NCBI GenBank assembly: GCA_036558345.1
Contig: DATBFV010000098.1
Coordinates: 26,598-90,597 of the forward strand
Source: 20CM-2-65-7 sp036558345
GTDB lineage: Bacteria; Gemmatimonadota; Gemmatimonadetes; Gemmatimonadales; GWC2-71-9
Length of the DNA: 64,000 nucleotides
Reading direction: 5' to 3'
Numbering within the stretch: the stretch's first letter is position 1; each line of letters begins with the position of its first letter. Positions 1 through 7,963 of the stretch are shown one piece after another. Made by a program: the position numbers and the translations under genes. A model generated the notes under the pieces. That model saw only the letters and a program-made list of their open reading frames with translations, had not been told where the DNA came from and ran no database searches.

Positions 1-38
1 GTGTCGTGCTCCTCTCACGCCAACTCTAGGAGACTTTC

Positions 39-866
39 GTGACCTCGTGGCGCGCTCTGTGTCTGCTCGCTCTTGTTGCCGGCTGCACGAGACCAAAACC
101 CGCTTCCCCAACCGGTCCCAACGTCGTGACGATCACGGCAACCGATTATGCGTTCGGTGCCGCCGACACGATTCCGGCGGGACTTACGACCCTGCGCCTC
201 ATGAACGCCGGACACGAGCCGCATCAAGCCGTGATCGCGGGAGGTGCAGGGAAAACGTTCGCCGAGCTCGAGTCTGCGCTCGTGAGTGCTGAGCCCAAGA
301 TCGCCGAATGGCTGACCGTTCCCATGGGAGCCGGCGCCGTCGGGGCCGGCGACAGCTCGATCGTCACCGCGAACCTGGCGCCGGGGAACTACCTGATCCT
401 GTGCTACATCCCGAGTCCCGACGGGAAACCGCACGTCGTGAAGGGGATGTTTCGCCACCTCGTTGTGGTGCCCGCGTCGAGTACTGGCGCGCCGGCACCG
501 GAGCCGACTGCCGACGTGACTGTGACGCTCTCCGACTACACGTTCACGCTGTCGGCGCCCCTCACAGCCGGAACGCATACGATTCGCGTGGAGAACAACG
601 GCCCCCAACTTCACGAGGTGACGATCGAGCGCCTCGCGCCGGGGAAGACGCTGGCCGACTTCCAGCAATGGGTCGCGGGTGGGATGCGTGGCGCGCCTCC
701 CGCCGAACCAGCCGGTGGCTATTCCGCACTGGATAAGGGGAAGGTCGGCTGGGTGACGATCACATTGACGCCGGGTCACTATCTCCTGAACTGCTATGTG
801 CCCGACGTGAAGGATGGAAAACCGCACCTTATGCATGGCATGGTGAAGGAAGTCACCGTTAACTAG
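39..866 (+). CDS. Secreted lipoprotein with two cupredoxin-like domains
   Basis: A 275-residue secreted protein, probably electron-transfer or metal-binding. The GTG start follows AGGAGA at 28-33. An N-terminal hydrophobic stretch ends in the lipobox LVAGC, so Cys16 is the likely lipidated residue. The rest is two related halves of about 120 residues. Each has an early His (GHEPHQAV; QLHEVT) and ends in a Cys...His...Met loop (CYIPSPDGKPHVVKGM; CYVPDVKDGKPHLMHGM), the order of ligands in type 1 copper sites. Copper binding is inferred; neither half has been matched to a named family. It converges on the TonB receptor across a large hairpin. Confidence 0.8.
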   Translation: MTSWRALCLLALVAGCTRPKPASPTGPNVVTITATDYAFGAADTIPAGLTTLRLMNAGHEPHQAVIAGGAGKTFAELESALVSAEPKIAEWLTVPMGAGAVGAGDSSIVTANLAPGNYLILCYIPSPDGKPHVVKGMFRHLVVVPASSTGAPAPEPTADVTVTLSDYTFTLSAPLTAGTHTIRVENNGPQLHEVTIERLAPGKTLADFQQWVAGGMRGAPPAEPAGGYSALDKGKVGWVTITLTPGHYLLNCYVPDVKDGKPHLMHGMVKEVTVN

Positions 867-874
867 GCCGGCAT

Positions 875-937
875 CGGGCGGCAAAAGGCGGCAACGATCT
901 GAGACCGTTGCCGCCTCATGCCGCCTATTGCCGCCCG
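875..937. terminator. Large inverted repeat between convergent genes, probable bidirectional terminator
   Basis: Outer arms 875-884 and 928-937 are exact reverse complements (10 bp), and inner arms 886-896 and 906-916 pair over 11 bp around a 9-base loop. The arms consist of tandem decamers of the form GGCGGCANNN, two on the left and three inverted on the right. It fills the gap between two convergent stop codons and so probably ends transcription from both sides, although there is no long T-run. Confidence 0.65.
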
Positions 938-942
938 TTAGT

Positions 943-3924
943 TCAGAACAGCCAGTGCATCCCGATCTGTGTTTGTTGCGGATCCCCGAATCCGCTGCGC
1001 AGGGTGCCGTCGAAGTTGAACAGGTAGCTGCCCTGCGCCGGGTCGCGGAAGTTCTCGGAGCCGGTCACGTTGAACATCTGCGCGATGAGCTCGAGCTTCC
1101 CGTTCCCGACATTGAAGGGCCAGGTCAGTCCGAGGTCCCACGAGAAATACGCGTTGTCCTTGCGCAGCGTGTTGCGTTTCAGGATGACGCCCGTGGGTGT
1201 GGTTCCCGCCGCGTCGTAGCAGATCCGGTCCTGAGGCGTCGCGGCACGTTGGCCATTGCCCTTGTTCGTGCCGTTGCCGCATTTCTCGGATACCGGCTGC
1301 GCCGAATACAGACTGATGCGGCTGTTCAGGAACAACCCGCCACCGATGTGCAGTAACATCCAGCCATTGAAGCGGTGACGCTGGTCGCGGTCGCTCCAGT
1401 TGTACTCCGGCGCGAGGTTGTCCGCCTTGGCGTACCGGAACGTGAACGGATCGCGCTCGTTGTCATCGTCCGCCTTATCCCACGACAAGGTGTAGTTGAT
1501 CTGGAACTGGAAGTTCGGATCGAGGACGCGCCTCAACATGAAGGTAACGCCGTTGTAGTTCGACTTGGCGCTCGACTCGACGGTGGTCAGTGTGGTGACG
1601 CCGTTCGTGTTTCCGCCCAGCGTGTCGGGAAGGCCCGTACTCCACGGACTGCCGAACGCCGGATCGTTCCGGTTGATAAACCGCGTCAAGTGTTCCGTCC
1701 GCGCGTGCTCGAAGCTGAACGACATCCCGAGGTCTTTCCCAGCCTGCCACTCATACGCCAGACTGGCGCTGAGTGTCCGGGGATTCTGGAAGTTTCTATC
1801 GAACACGAATACATCCGGGTGATTCACGGCGTTGGGTGCCACGTTGTCGGGCAACTGGGTGTTCAAGGCCGGCACAGTACTGTTGAAATTCGAGTACGAC
1901 ATGCCGATAGAGCCATTCGTGCTGCGGCTCGAGGCGAGGTTCAAGCCGGGGATCCGCGCATAAAAGACTCCGACGCTCCCACGAAAGACCCTGCGGCCAT
2001 CGGCCGCCGGATCGTAGGCAAAGCCCAACCGCGGCTGCCACATCTTCTTGTCGGACGGGATCGTCCCGTCGGAGGGGAACGTGCTGGTAACCCCGCCAGT
2101 CGTGACGGTCTGGCCGATAAACGGCGCAAAAAACACCTGGGACGGCGGTGTCAGTGGATCAGCTTCGATCTGGGCTTCCCACCGCAACCCATAATCCAAG
2201 GTCAGCTTGCTGTTGGGCTTCCAGGTGTCCTGCAGGAACAGGGCGTACTCGGTCTGTGGAATGTTCTGCGTTCCGGCCTCCTGCACGGACCGTCCGACGC
2301 CCGCCTGCTGCAGGAATAGCAGCAAGCCGCTCGCATCACCGGTGCTCTGGAACGCGAGGAACGAGGGCACGGATGCGAAGATGTAACGGGAGTTCGCAAA
2401 ACCGACAAAGGTCTGAATCGAGTGGACCTTGTTGTACTCGAACCCCGCCTTGAAGAAGTGATCGCCGCGGGACAACGAGATGTTGTCGAGCAGCTGGGTG
2501 CGGGTGTCGTAATACGCGACCGGCAGGAAGAACGGCAGGCCGAACCGGTAGCCGTAGGTGAAGTCCATCGCGACGTCCGGGAACGGCCGGTCGCCGGCAT
2601 CCACGCGGTTGGGGCCGAGCAACGCGCTGCGCGGACCCGCATAGGGCCGCGGCCGATCCTCCCGCGAGAACTGAAAGCGGAACTCGTTCGCGAGATTCGG
2701 CTTCAAGTAGGACATCAGGCTGCCGTTGACTGCGTTCGAATGATCCTGCTCGATTCCGTTCGAGCTGCGCGCCCAGTGATCGTAGTCGAACGTGCCGTTT
2801 TTCTGCTCTGACCACGTGTAGTTGTACTTGAGCGAGAGGTTATGCCGGGCCGAGAGCCGGAAGTCCACCTTGGCCAGGAATGCCCGCGCATCGTTCGTGC
2901 GATCGATCGGGCCGTAGTCGCCGGCCAACGCTCCACCGTACGCCGTGTCCATCCAGGCCCGTAACAGCGGGTCAATCCGGTTTGGGTTGGTCTGCTTGGT
3001 CTCATCGTAGATCTGCTGATCGTACGCGACGAAGAAGAACGCGCGGTCCTTCTTGATCGGCCCGCCCAGCGTGAACCCGAATTGATGCTGCGTGAAGTCC
3101 GGGGGCGGCAGGACGTCACTTCCGTGGTGCGGCTGGCCCGAGAGCGCGCCGTCCTTCCCATAGTAGTGGAGAGAGCCGTGGAGCTGATTCGTGCCCGACT
3201 TGGTCACGACGTTCACGAAGCCGCCGCCCGAGCGGCCGAACTCGGCATTGGCGCCCGATGACGTGACCACGATCTCCTGGACCGCGTCGAGATTGAACGT
3301 GAACGGCGGACGCTGGCCGCCGCGCTGTTCGCCGAAGAACGGATTGTTGAAGTCGGCGCCGTCCACCGAGACGTTGTTGTGAATCCCGCGCTGCCCGCCG
3401 ATCGACAGCTCATCGCCGTCGGGACCCTGCACGATCGCGACGTTGGGCGTGAGCAGCGTCAAGTTCAGGTAGTTGCGGCCGTTGTTCGGCAGGCGTGAGA
3501 CGGCCGCGTTCGGCACCCGGGTAGAGGCTTCGACCTTGGTCGCCTCGACCACGGGCTGCGTCGCTTCGACCACGATGGCCTGCAGCTGCACCGCCGCGAG
3601 CGCGAGATTCAGGTTTATGGTCTCGCCCACGCCGACCCGGACGCCGGTCTGGCGCGCCTCACTGAACCCTACCGCGCGCGCCGACACCTCATAGGTGCCG
3701 AGGGGCATGAGGGGTGAGATGAATACACCCCGCTCGTTGGTCGTGACCTGCCGTTGGAAGCCGGTCTGCGTTTCGCGCAGCACTACCGTCGCGCCGGCGA
3801 CCGCGGCCCCCGCGGGATCGGAGACCGTGCCGCGAATGACCGCCGTCGTGGCCTGCGATTGTGCAGCGAGAGCGACTGGGAATGCGAGCGCCACTGCCAC
3901 CGACGCGAGGAGCTTCCGCAGCAT
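943..3924 (-). CDS. Oar-like TonB-dependent outer-membrane receptor
   Basis: A 993-residue outer-membrane transporter. A signal peptide (about residues 1-22, ending ALAAQ) is followed by a carboxypeptidase-regulatory-like beta-sandwich (about 27-110, GTVSDPAGAAVAGATV), a TonB plug (about 120-250, including SIGGQRG and FGRSGGGFVNVVTKSGTNQ) and a long beta-barrel ending in a C-terminal aromatic residue (HWLF). This is the architecture of Oar/OmpA-related TonB receptors. The substrate cannot be read from sequence. GGAGGCAGAGGC lies directly before the ATG. It is transcribed alone, divergently from polX. Confidence 0.9.
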   Translation of the reverse strand: MLRKLLASVAVALAFPVALAAQSQATTAVIRGTVSDPAGAAVAGATVVLRETQTGFQRQVTTNERGVFISPLMPLGTYEVSARAVGFSEARQTGVRVGVGETINLNLALAAVQLQAIVVEATQPVVEATKVEASTRVPNAAVSRLPNNGRNYLNLTLLTPNVAIVQGPDGDELSIGGQRGIHNNVSVDGADFNNPFFGEQRGGQRPPFTFNLDAVQEIVVTSSGANAEFGRSGGGFVNVVTKSGTNQLHGSLHYYGKDGALSGQPHHGSDVLPPPDFTQHQFGFTLGGPIKKDRAFFFVAYDQQIYDETKQTNPNRIDPLLRAWMDTAYGGALAGDYGPIDRTNDARAFLAKVDFRLSARHNLSLKYNYTWSEQKNGTFDYDHWARSSNGIEQDHSNAVNGSLMSYLKPNLANEFRFQFSREDRPRPYAGPRSALLGPNRVDAGDRPFPDVAMDFTYGYRFGLPFFLPVAYYDTRTQLLDNISLSRGDHFFKAGFEYNKVHSIQTFVGFANSRYIFASVPSFLAFQSTGDASGLLLFLQQAGVGRSVQEAGTQNIPQTEYALFLQDTWKPNSKLTLDYGLRWEAQIEADPLTPPSQVFFAPFIGQTVTTGGVTSTFPSDGTIPSDKKMWQPRLGFAYDPAADGRRVFRGSVGVFYARIPGLNLASSRSTNGSIGMSYSNFNSTVPALNTQLPDNVAPNAVNHPDVFVFDRNFQNPRTLSASLAYEWQAGKDLGMSFSFEHARTEHLTRFINRNDPAFGSPWSTGLPDTLGGNTNGVTTLTTVESSAKSNYNGVTFMLRRVLDPNFQFQINYTLSWDKADDDNERDPFTFRYAKADNLAPEYNWSDRDQRHRFNGWMLLHIGGGLFLNSRISLYSAQPVSEKCGNGTNKGNGQRAATPQDRICYDAAGTTPTGVILKRNTLRKDNAYFSWDLGLTWPFNVGNGKLELIAQMFNVTGSENFRDPAQGSYLFNFDGTLRSGFGDPQQTQIGMHWLF

Positions 3925-3968
3925 GCCTCTGCCTCCGTAACGGGGGTGGTGAGTTCCTAGGAGTGGCT

Positions 3969-3997
3969 AGCGTATCACGCGAATTGATAGATGGCAA
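3969..3997 (-). promoter_or_regulatory. Candidate sigma-70-type promoter for the TonB receptor
   Basis: On the minus strand TTGCCA (3997-3992) is followed after exactly 17 bases by TACGCT (3974-3969), 44 bases before the receptor start. Both hexamers are close to the -35 and -10 consensus. Confidence 0.45.
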
Positions 3998-4022
3998 GCA
4001 CGGAAAGGAACTAGTTTTCGGG

Positions 4023-5750
4023 ATGCAGAACGCCGAAATCGCCCGTCTGCTCGGCGACGTCGCGGATCTCCTCGAGATCTCGGACGGCAATCCATTCAAG
4101 GTCCGCGCGTACCGCAATGCCGCGCGTACGGTTGCCGACCATCCCGATCCCATCGCCGAGCTGGTTTCCGGCGGCGCGTTCGATCTGACCGAGCTGCCGG
4201 GCATCGGCGGGGGAATCGCGAAGGAAATCACGGCGCTCGTCGAGACGGGCACCCTGCCCCAACGCCAGCAACTGGTCGCCGCGATCCCGCCCGGCCTCCT
4301 CGATCTGCTCAAGATTCCGGGGCTCGGACCAAAGCGCGTGAAGCTTTTTCATGACGAGCTGAAGGTGAACAGTGTGGCCGATCTCAAGGCGGCGCTCGAC
4401 GCCGGCAAGATCGCCACCCTTCCTGGATTTGGCCCGAAGCTGCTCGAAAAGATTCGGGAGGGCGTAGCGGCGGCCGCGAGCGGTGACGGCCAGAAGCGGA
4501 TCGTGCTGCACGAGGCAGAGCAATACGCCCGCGCCATCGTCGAGTACCTGAAGGCCGGCGGTGACATCGCCGAGATCGACGTCGCCGGAAGCTTCCGCCG
4601 CCGCAAGGAGACGATCGGCGACCTGGACATCGTCGTCACGTCATCGAAACCGGCGGCCGTGATTCAACGGTTCGGCAAGTTCGGCGAGGTCACGCACGTC
4701 GCGGCCCAGGGTGACACCCGCTCCACCGTACGGCTCACGAGTGGCCTGCAGGTGGACCTGCGGGTGGTCGAGCCGGCCAGCTTCGGCGCCGCGATGCAGT
4801 ACTTCACGGGCTCGCAGGCGCACAACATCGAGCTGCGCAAGATCGCGCAGGCCAAGAAGCTCAAGCTGAACGAGTACGGCGTGTTCCGCGGCTCGAAACG
4901 CGTTTCGGGCCGCGCCGAGCGCGACGTCTATGCCGCACTCGGCCTCGACTGGATTCCACCGGAGCTGCGCGAGAATCGCGGCGAGATCGCGCTCGCCAAG
5001 GCGCACAAACTCCCCGCGTTGGTCACGCTCGAGAACATCCGCGGCGACCTGCAGATGCACACCGACGCGAGCGACGGCAAGGCCACGCTCGCCGAGATGG
5101 TAGACGCCGCGCGCGCGCTTCGTTACGAGTACATCGCGATCACCGACCATTCGCCGCGCACATCCATGGCCGGTCAATCGCCCGAGGAAATTCGCGCACA
5201 ATGGAAAGCGATCGACAAGCTCAACAAGGGGACGCGCGGCTTCCGCGTCTTGAAAAGCGTCGAGATGGACATCCTCGAGAGCGGCAAGCTGGACCTGCCC
5301 GACGACCTGCTGGCCGAGGCCGATTACGTCGTGGCGACGATCCATTACGGCCTCAAGCAGACTGAACGGCAGATCACCGATCGACTGCTTGGCGCCATCG
5401 AGAATCGCTGGGTGGATGCGATCGGCCATCCCACGGGACGGATCGTGCCGGTGCGGCCGTCCTATCTGCTCGACTTCGACGTCGTGGCAAAGGCCGCGGC
5501 CCGCGCGAAATGCCTGCTCGAGATCAATGGCAGCGAGCGCATGGATCTTCCCGATACCCTCGCCGCGGCAGCGAAATCGCACGGCGTGCGCTTCGTGCTT
5601 TCGACGGATGCGCACAATGTCCGCGAGCTTGGCTTCATGAAGTTTGCGGTGGCGGTGGCGCGGCGGGCGGGACTCGAGGCGGCCGACGTCGCCAACACGC
5701 GGCCGCTCGCGGAATTTCTGAAAGGGCTACGTCGCAGCCGAAACCGTTAG
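4023..5750 (+). CDS. polX: PolX-type DNA polymerase / 3'-5' exonuclease
   Basis: A 575-residue family X DNA polymerase with a PHP exonuclease domain, used in gap-filling repair. Residues 1-110 hold helix-hairpin-helix motifs (LPGIGGGIAKEI, IPGLGPKRVKLF). The nucleotidyltransferase motif GSFRRRKETIGDLDIVV carries the metal-binding Asp pair. The C-terminal PHP domain from about 335 has the metal ligands in DLQMHTDASDG, ITDHSP, VEMDIL, ATIHYG, IGHPTGR and STDAHN. The ATG at 4023 gives the family's usual length; the frame stays open upstream but without homology. Its 3' end overlaps the tail of rnhB by 24 bases on the opposite strand. Confidence 0.95.
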   Translation: MQNAEIARLLGDVADLLEISDGNPFKVRAYRNAARTVADHPDPIAELVSGGAFDLTELPGIGGGIAKEITALVETGTLPQRQQLVAAIPPGLLDLLKIPGLGPKRVKLFHDELKVNSVADLKAALDAGKIATLPGFGPKLLEKIREGVAAAASGDGQKRIVLHEAEQYARAIVEYLKAGGDIAEIDVAGSFRRRKETIGDLDIVVTSSKPAAVIQRFGKFGEVTHVAAQGDTRSTVRLTSGLQVDLRVVEPASFGAAMQYFTGSQAHNIELRKIAQAKKLKLNEYGVFRGSKRVSGRAERDVYAALGLDWIPPELRENRGEIALAKAHKLPALVTLENIRGDLQMHTDASDGKATLAEMVDAARALRYEYIAITDHSPRTSMAGQSPEEIRAQWKAIDKLNKGTRGFRVLKSVEMDILESGKLDLPDDLLAEADYVVATIHYGLKQTERQITDRLLGAIENRWVDAIGHPTGRIVPVRPSYLLDFDVVAKAAARAKCLLEINGSERMDLPDTLAAAAKSHGVRFVLSTDAHNVRELGFMKFAVAVARRAGLEAADVANTRPLAEFLKGLRRSRNR

Positions 5751-6368
5751 TAGCTCGATCTGGGCGACGGGCTCGAAGCTGTAGCGGTGATGCCGCGTAG
5801 GACCGAGCCGCTGGATCGCGTCGAGGTGCTCGGGCGTGGCGTAGCCTTTGTTCGTTTCCCAGAAATAGCCTGGATGACGTGCGGCGAGCCGGTCCATCAG
5901 CGCGTCGCGCAAGACCTTCGCGATAATCGAGGCGGCGGCGATCGAGTGACATTTCGCGTCGCCGTCGACGATCGCTTCGTGCGCGCAGCCGAGCTCGGGA
6001 CAGGGCAGACCGTCGACCAGCACGTGCGCGGGCTCACAGCCCAGGCGACGCAGCGCCCGTTCCATGGCCAGGATCGAAGCGCGCCGAATGTTCATCCGAT
6101 CGATCTCCCGCACGCTGGCGGCGCCGATCGCCACGGCAACGGCCCGTTCGCGGATCTTCGGCACGAACCTCTGGCGCTGCAGGGCCGTCAAGACCTTTGA
6201 GTCGTCGAGTCCGCGGATGGGCTTCGCGCCCATCGGAAACACGACGGCCGCGGCGACCACTGGACCAGCCAGGGGGCCGCGGCCGACTTCATCGATTCCG
6301 GCGACGATGCTGCAACCTTCACTCCACAACGCCGCCTCGCGTTTCAGCGATGGGCGGCGCTTGCTCAC
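5727..6368 (-). CDS. rnhB: Ribonuclease HII
   Basis: A 213-residue enzyme that cuts the RNA strand of RNA-DNA hybrids and removes single ribonucleotides from DNA. The signature GIDEVGRGPLAGPVVAAAV holds the first catalytic Asp and Glu. Further acidic residues lie in LDDSK and LVDGL, and VDGDAKCHSIAAASIIAKVLRD is the conserved central motif. The GTG start overlaps the rplS stop as GTGA, so it is translationally coupled as the last gene of the ffh-rpsP-rimM-trmD-rplS-rnhB operon. The tail overlaps polX by 24 bases. Confidence 0.95.
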   Translation of the reverse strand: MSKRRPSLKREAALWSEGCSIVAGIDEVGRGPLAGPVVAAAVVFPMGAKPIRGLDDSKVLTALQRQRFVPKIRERAVAVAIGAASVREIDRMNIRRASILAMERALRRLGCEPAHVLVDGLPCPELGCAHEAIVDGDAKCHSIAAASIIAKVLRDALMDRLAARHPGYFWETNKGYATPEHLDAIQRLGPTRHHRYSFEPVAQIELLTVSAAT

Positions 6369-6778
6369 GCCGGCGCCTGCTCCTGTTCCGACGACCCGGC
6401 GCCCGGCACGCTGAGCTCCTGTCCGGCGCCGCGCTTCTCGCGAATCCGGGCCGCCTTGCCGGCGAGCCGGCGGAGGAAGTACAGCTTGGCGCGGCGCACG
6501 CGGCCTTTGCGCATCAGTCCGATCTCGGCGATCGACGGCGCGTGCAGCGGAAAGATCCGCTCGACGCCGACGCCCGCGGAAATCTTGCGCACCGTAAACG
6601 TCTCATTGACCCCGCCACCGCGGCGGGCGATGCAAATCCCCTCGAACGCCTGGAGGCGCTCTTTTTCCCCTTCGCGCACGCGCACCATGACGCGCACCGT
6701 GTCCCCAGGAGCAAAGGCGGGAATGTCAGCCCGCAGGTTCTCCTTGACGACGTCCTCTAAGAATCGTGCCTTTGCCAT
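6365..6778 (-). CDS. rplS: 50S ribosomal protein L19
   Basis: A 137-residue ribosomal protein of the 30S-50S interface. The L19 core is complete: FAPGDTVRVMVRVREGEKER, QAFEGICIARRGGGVNETFTVRKIS, VGVERIFPLHAPSI and RVRRAKLYFLR. The C-terminus is about 20 residues longer than in most bacteria and ends in an acidic, Ala/Gln-rich tail. It starts 22 bases inside trmD and ends in a 4-base overlap with rnhB. Confidence 0.96.
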   Translation of the reverse strand: MAKARFLEDVVKENLRADIPAFAPGDTVRVMVRVREGEKERLQAFEGICIARRGGGVNETFTVRKISAGVGVERIFPLHAPSIAEIGLMRKGRVRRAKLYFLRRLAGKAARIREKRGAGQELSVPGAGSSEQEQAPA

Positions 6779-7440
6779 AAATCCGGTCTCCGTTCGCGCG
6801 TGAGGCGCTCGGCCTCAGCCTCCCGCCATGCCGCAATCTTGTCGTGATCGCCACCCAACAATACTTCCGGGACGTCGTGCCCGCGATAGCTGGGCGGCCG
6901 CGTATAGCTCGGCGGCGCCAGCAGACCTTCATAATGCGAATCGGTCGAAGCCGATTCGTGATCTCCCAGTGCGCCGGGCAGCAGCCGAACGACTGCATCG
7001 ATAATACACAGGGCCGCCGGCTCACCGCCCGACAACACGAAATCACCGATCGATACTTCTTCCGCATCCAGCACGTCGACGACACGCTGATCGACGTCTT
7101 TGTAGTGCCCGCACAACAACGTCAGCTCTCGGCCCAGCGAGTATCGAACCGCGCTATCGTGCGTAAACGGTTTTCCGCGCGCCGACAGCAGCACGATGGG
7201 ACCCTCGGAGACCTCGAGATCCTCGACCGCCTCGACTATCGGCTCCACCTTCAGCACCATCCCGGCACCGCCCCCATAGGGAGCATCGTCCACCGTCTGG
7301 TGCTTGTCGTGCGCATAGCCACGCAGCTGCACGACGCGGTACTGCGCGATGCCGGCTTTCTGTGCCCGTCCCAGAATGCTGCTCGACAGCGGCGCGCTGA
7401 ACCAATCCGGAAACAACGTCACCACGTTGATGCGCAGCAT
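6757..7440 (-). CDS. trmD: tRNA (guanine-N1)-methyltransferase TrmD
   Basis: A 227-residue SPOUT-class methyltransferase that makes m1G37 in tRNA and guards against +1 frameshifting. The family motifs are present: VVTLFPDWF at the N-terminus, DDAPYGGGAGMVLKVEP, LLCGHYKDVDQRV, the AdoMet-knot segment SIGDFVLSGGEPAA, and the C-terminal PPSYTRPPSYRGHDVPEVLLGGDH. It starts 2 bases after the rimM stop and overlaps rplS by 22 bases, so tight coupling is likely. Confidence 0.96.
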   Translation of the reverse strand: MLRINVVTLFPDWFSAPLSSSILGRAQKAGIAQYRVVQLRGYAHDKHQTVDDAPYGGGAGMVLKVEPIVEAVEDLEVSEGPIVLLSARGKPFTHDSAVRYSLGRELTLLCGHYKDVDQRVVDVLDAEEVSIGDFVLSGGEPAALCIIDAVVRLLPGALGDHESASTDSHYEGLLAPPSYTRPPSYRGHDVPEVLLGGDHDKIAAWREAEAERLTRERRPDLWQRHDS

Positions 7441-7442
7441 CG

Positions 7443-7700
7443 CTACTCATCCACCGCCACGAGCTGATCGCGCCATTCGTCCACCGCCGCTCGCGATGTC
7501 ACGCCTTCGAACCCGAGCAGCCACTCGCGGTGGTAGGAGCGGCGCCGCGCCACGACCAGCGGTCCCGCGAGCACACTGCGATCCTCGCTCAGGACATAGA
7601 GTCGCGCCTTCGGCACGAACACCGTCCCGACATTTTCGATCAGCGGGATCACCGCTACCTCGCCTTGCTGGCCGTGCGGCTTGCGCAGCCGCCCGACTAC
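7443..7700 (-). CDS. rimM: RimM N-terminal domain only; no canonical start codon
   Basis: A 16S rRNA processing factor by position and N-terminal sequence. Read from 7700, the frame gives VVGRLRKPHGQQGEVAV, the RimM signature, and continues through LLGFEGVTSRAAVDEWRDQLVAVDE to a stop 2 bases before trmD. RimM is normally about 170 residues with a C-terminal PRC-barrel that binds ribosomal protein S19; here only about 85 residues exist and the PRC domain is absent. No ATG, GTG or TTG lies in frame between the signature and at least 70 bases upstream inside rpsP. The first standard start, GTG at 7652, would remove the signature. A rare start codon or a shift from the rpsP frame must be used, or the gene is decaying. 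Confidence 0.7.
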   Translation of the reverse strand, partial: VVGRLRKPHGQQGEVAVIPLIENVGTVFVPKARLYVLSEDRSVLAGPLVVARRRSYHREWLLGFEGVTSRAAVDEWRDQLVAVDE

Positions 7701-7957
7701 GCGGTGGGCGATTTTCCGAGTACGCCCGCCTTCTTGAGGAGCGAACGCACCGTGTCGGTGGGCATCGCGCCTTTGTCCAGCCAGGCCCGCGCCTGCTCGG
7801 CGTTCACTTCGATTACCGCGGGCTTCGCGCGCGGATTGTAATTCCCGATCGCCGCCACAAACCGTCCGTCGCGCGGCGACTTGGAGTCCGCGACGACGAT
7901 GCGAAAGTACGCTTGTCCCTTCCGTCCCTCGCGGCGCAGCCGAATACGAGTTGCCAT
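7697..7957 (-). CDS. rpsP: 30S ribosomal protein S16
   Basis: An 86-residue small-subunit protein. It begins MATRIRLRREGRKGQAYFRI and contains VADSKSPRDGRFVAAIGNYNP and the C-terminal PTDTVRSLLKKAGVLGK, all typical of S16. It follows ffh by 6 bases and its stop overlaps the apparent start of the rimM frame. The KH-domain gene often found between rpsP and rimM is missing. Confidence 0.96.
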   Translation of the reverse strand: MATRIRLRREGRKGQAYFRIVVADSKSPRDGRFVAAIGNYNPRAKPAVIEVNAEQARAWLDKGAMPTDTVRSLLKKAGVLGKSPTA

Positions 7958-7963
7958 AGTGCC

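Noticed and set aside
3861..4022. Longer N-terminus for PolX
   Set aside because: The frame is open by chance in GC-rich DNA; the homologous protein starts at MQNAEIARLL and would otherwise overlap the divergent TonB receptor gene.
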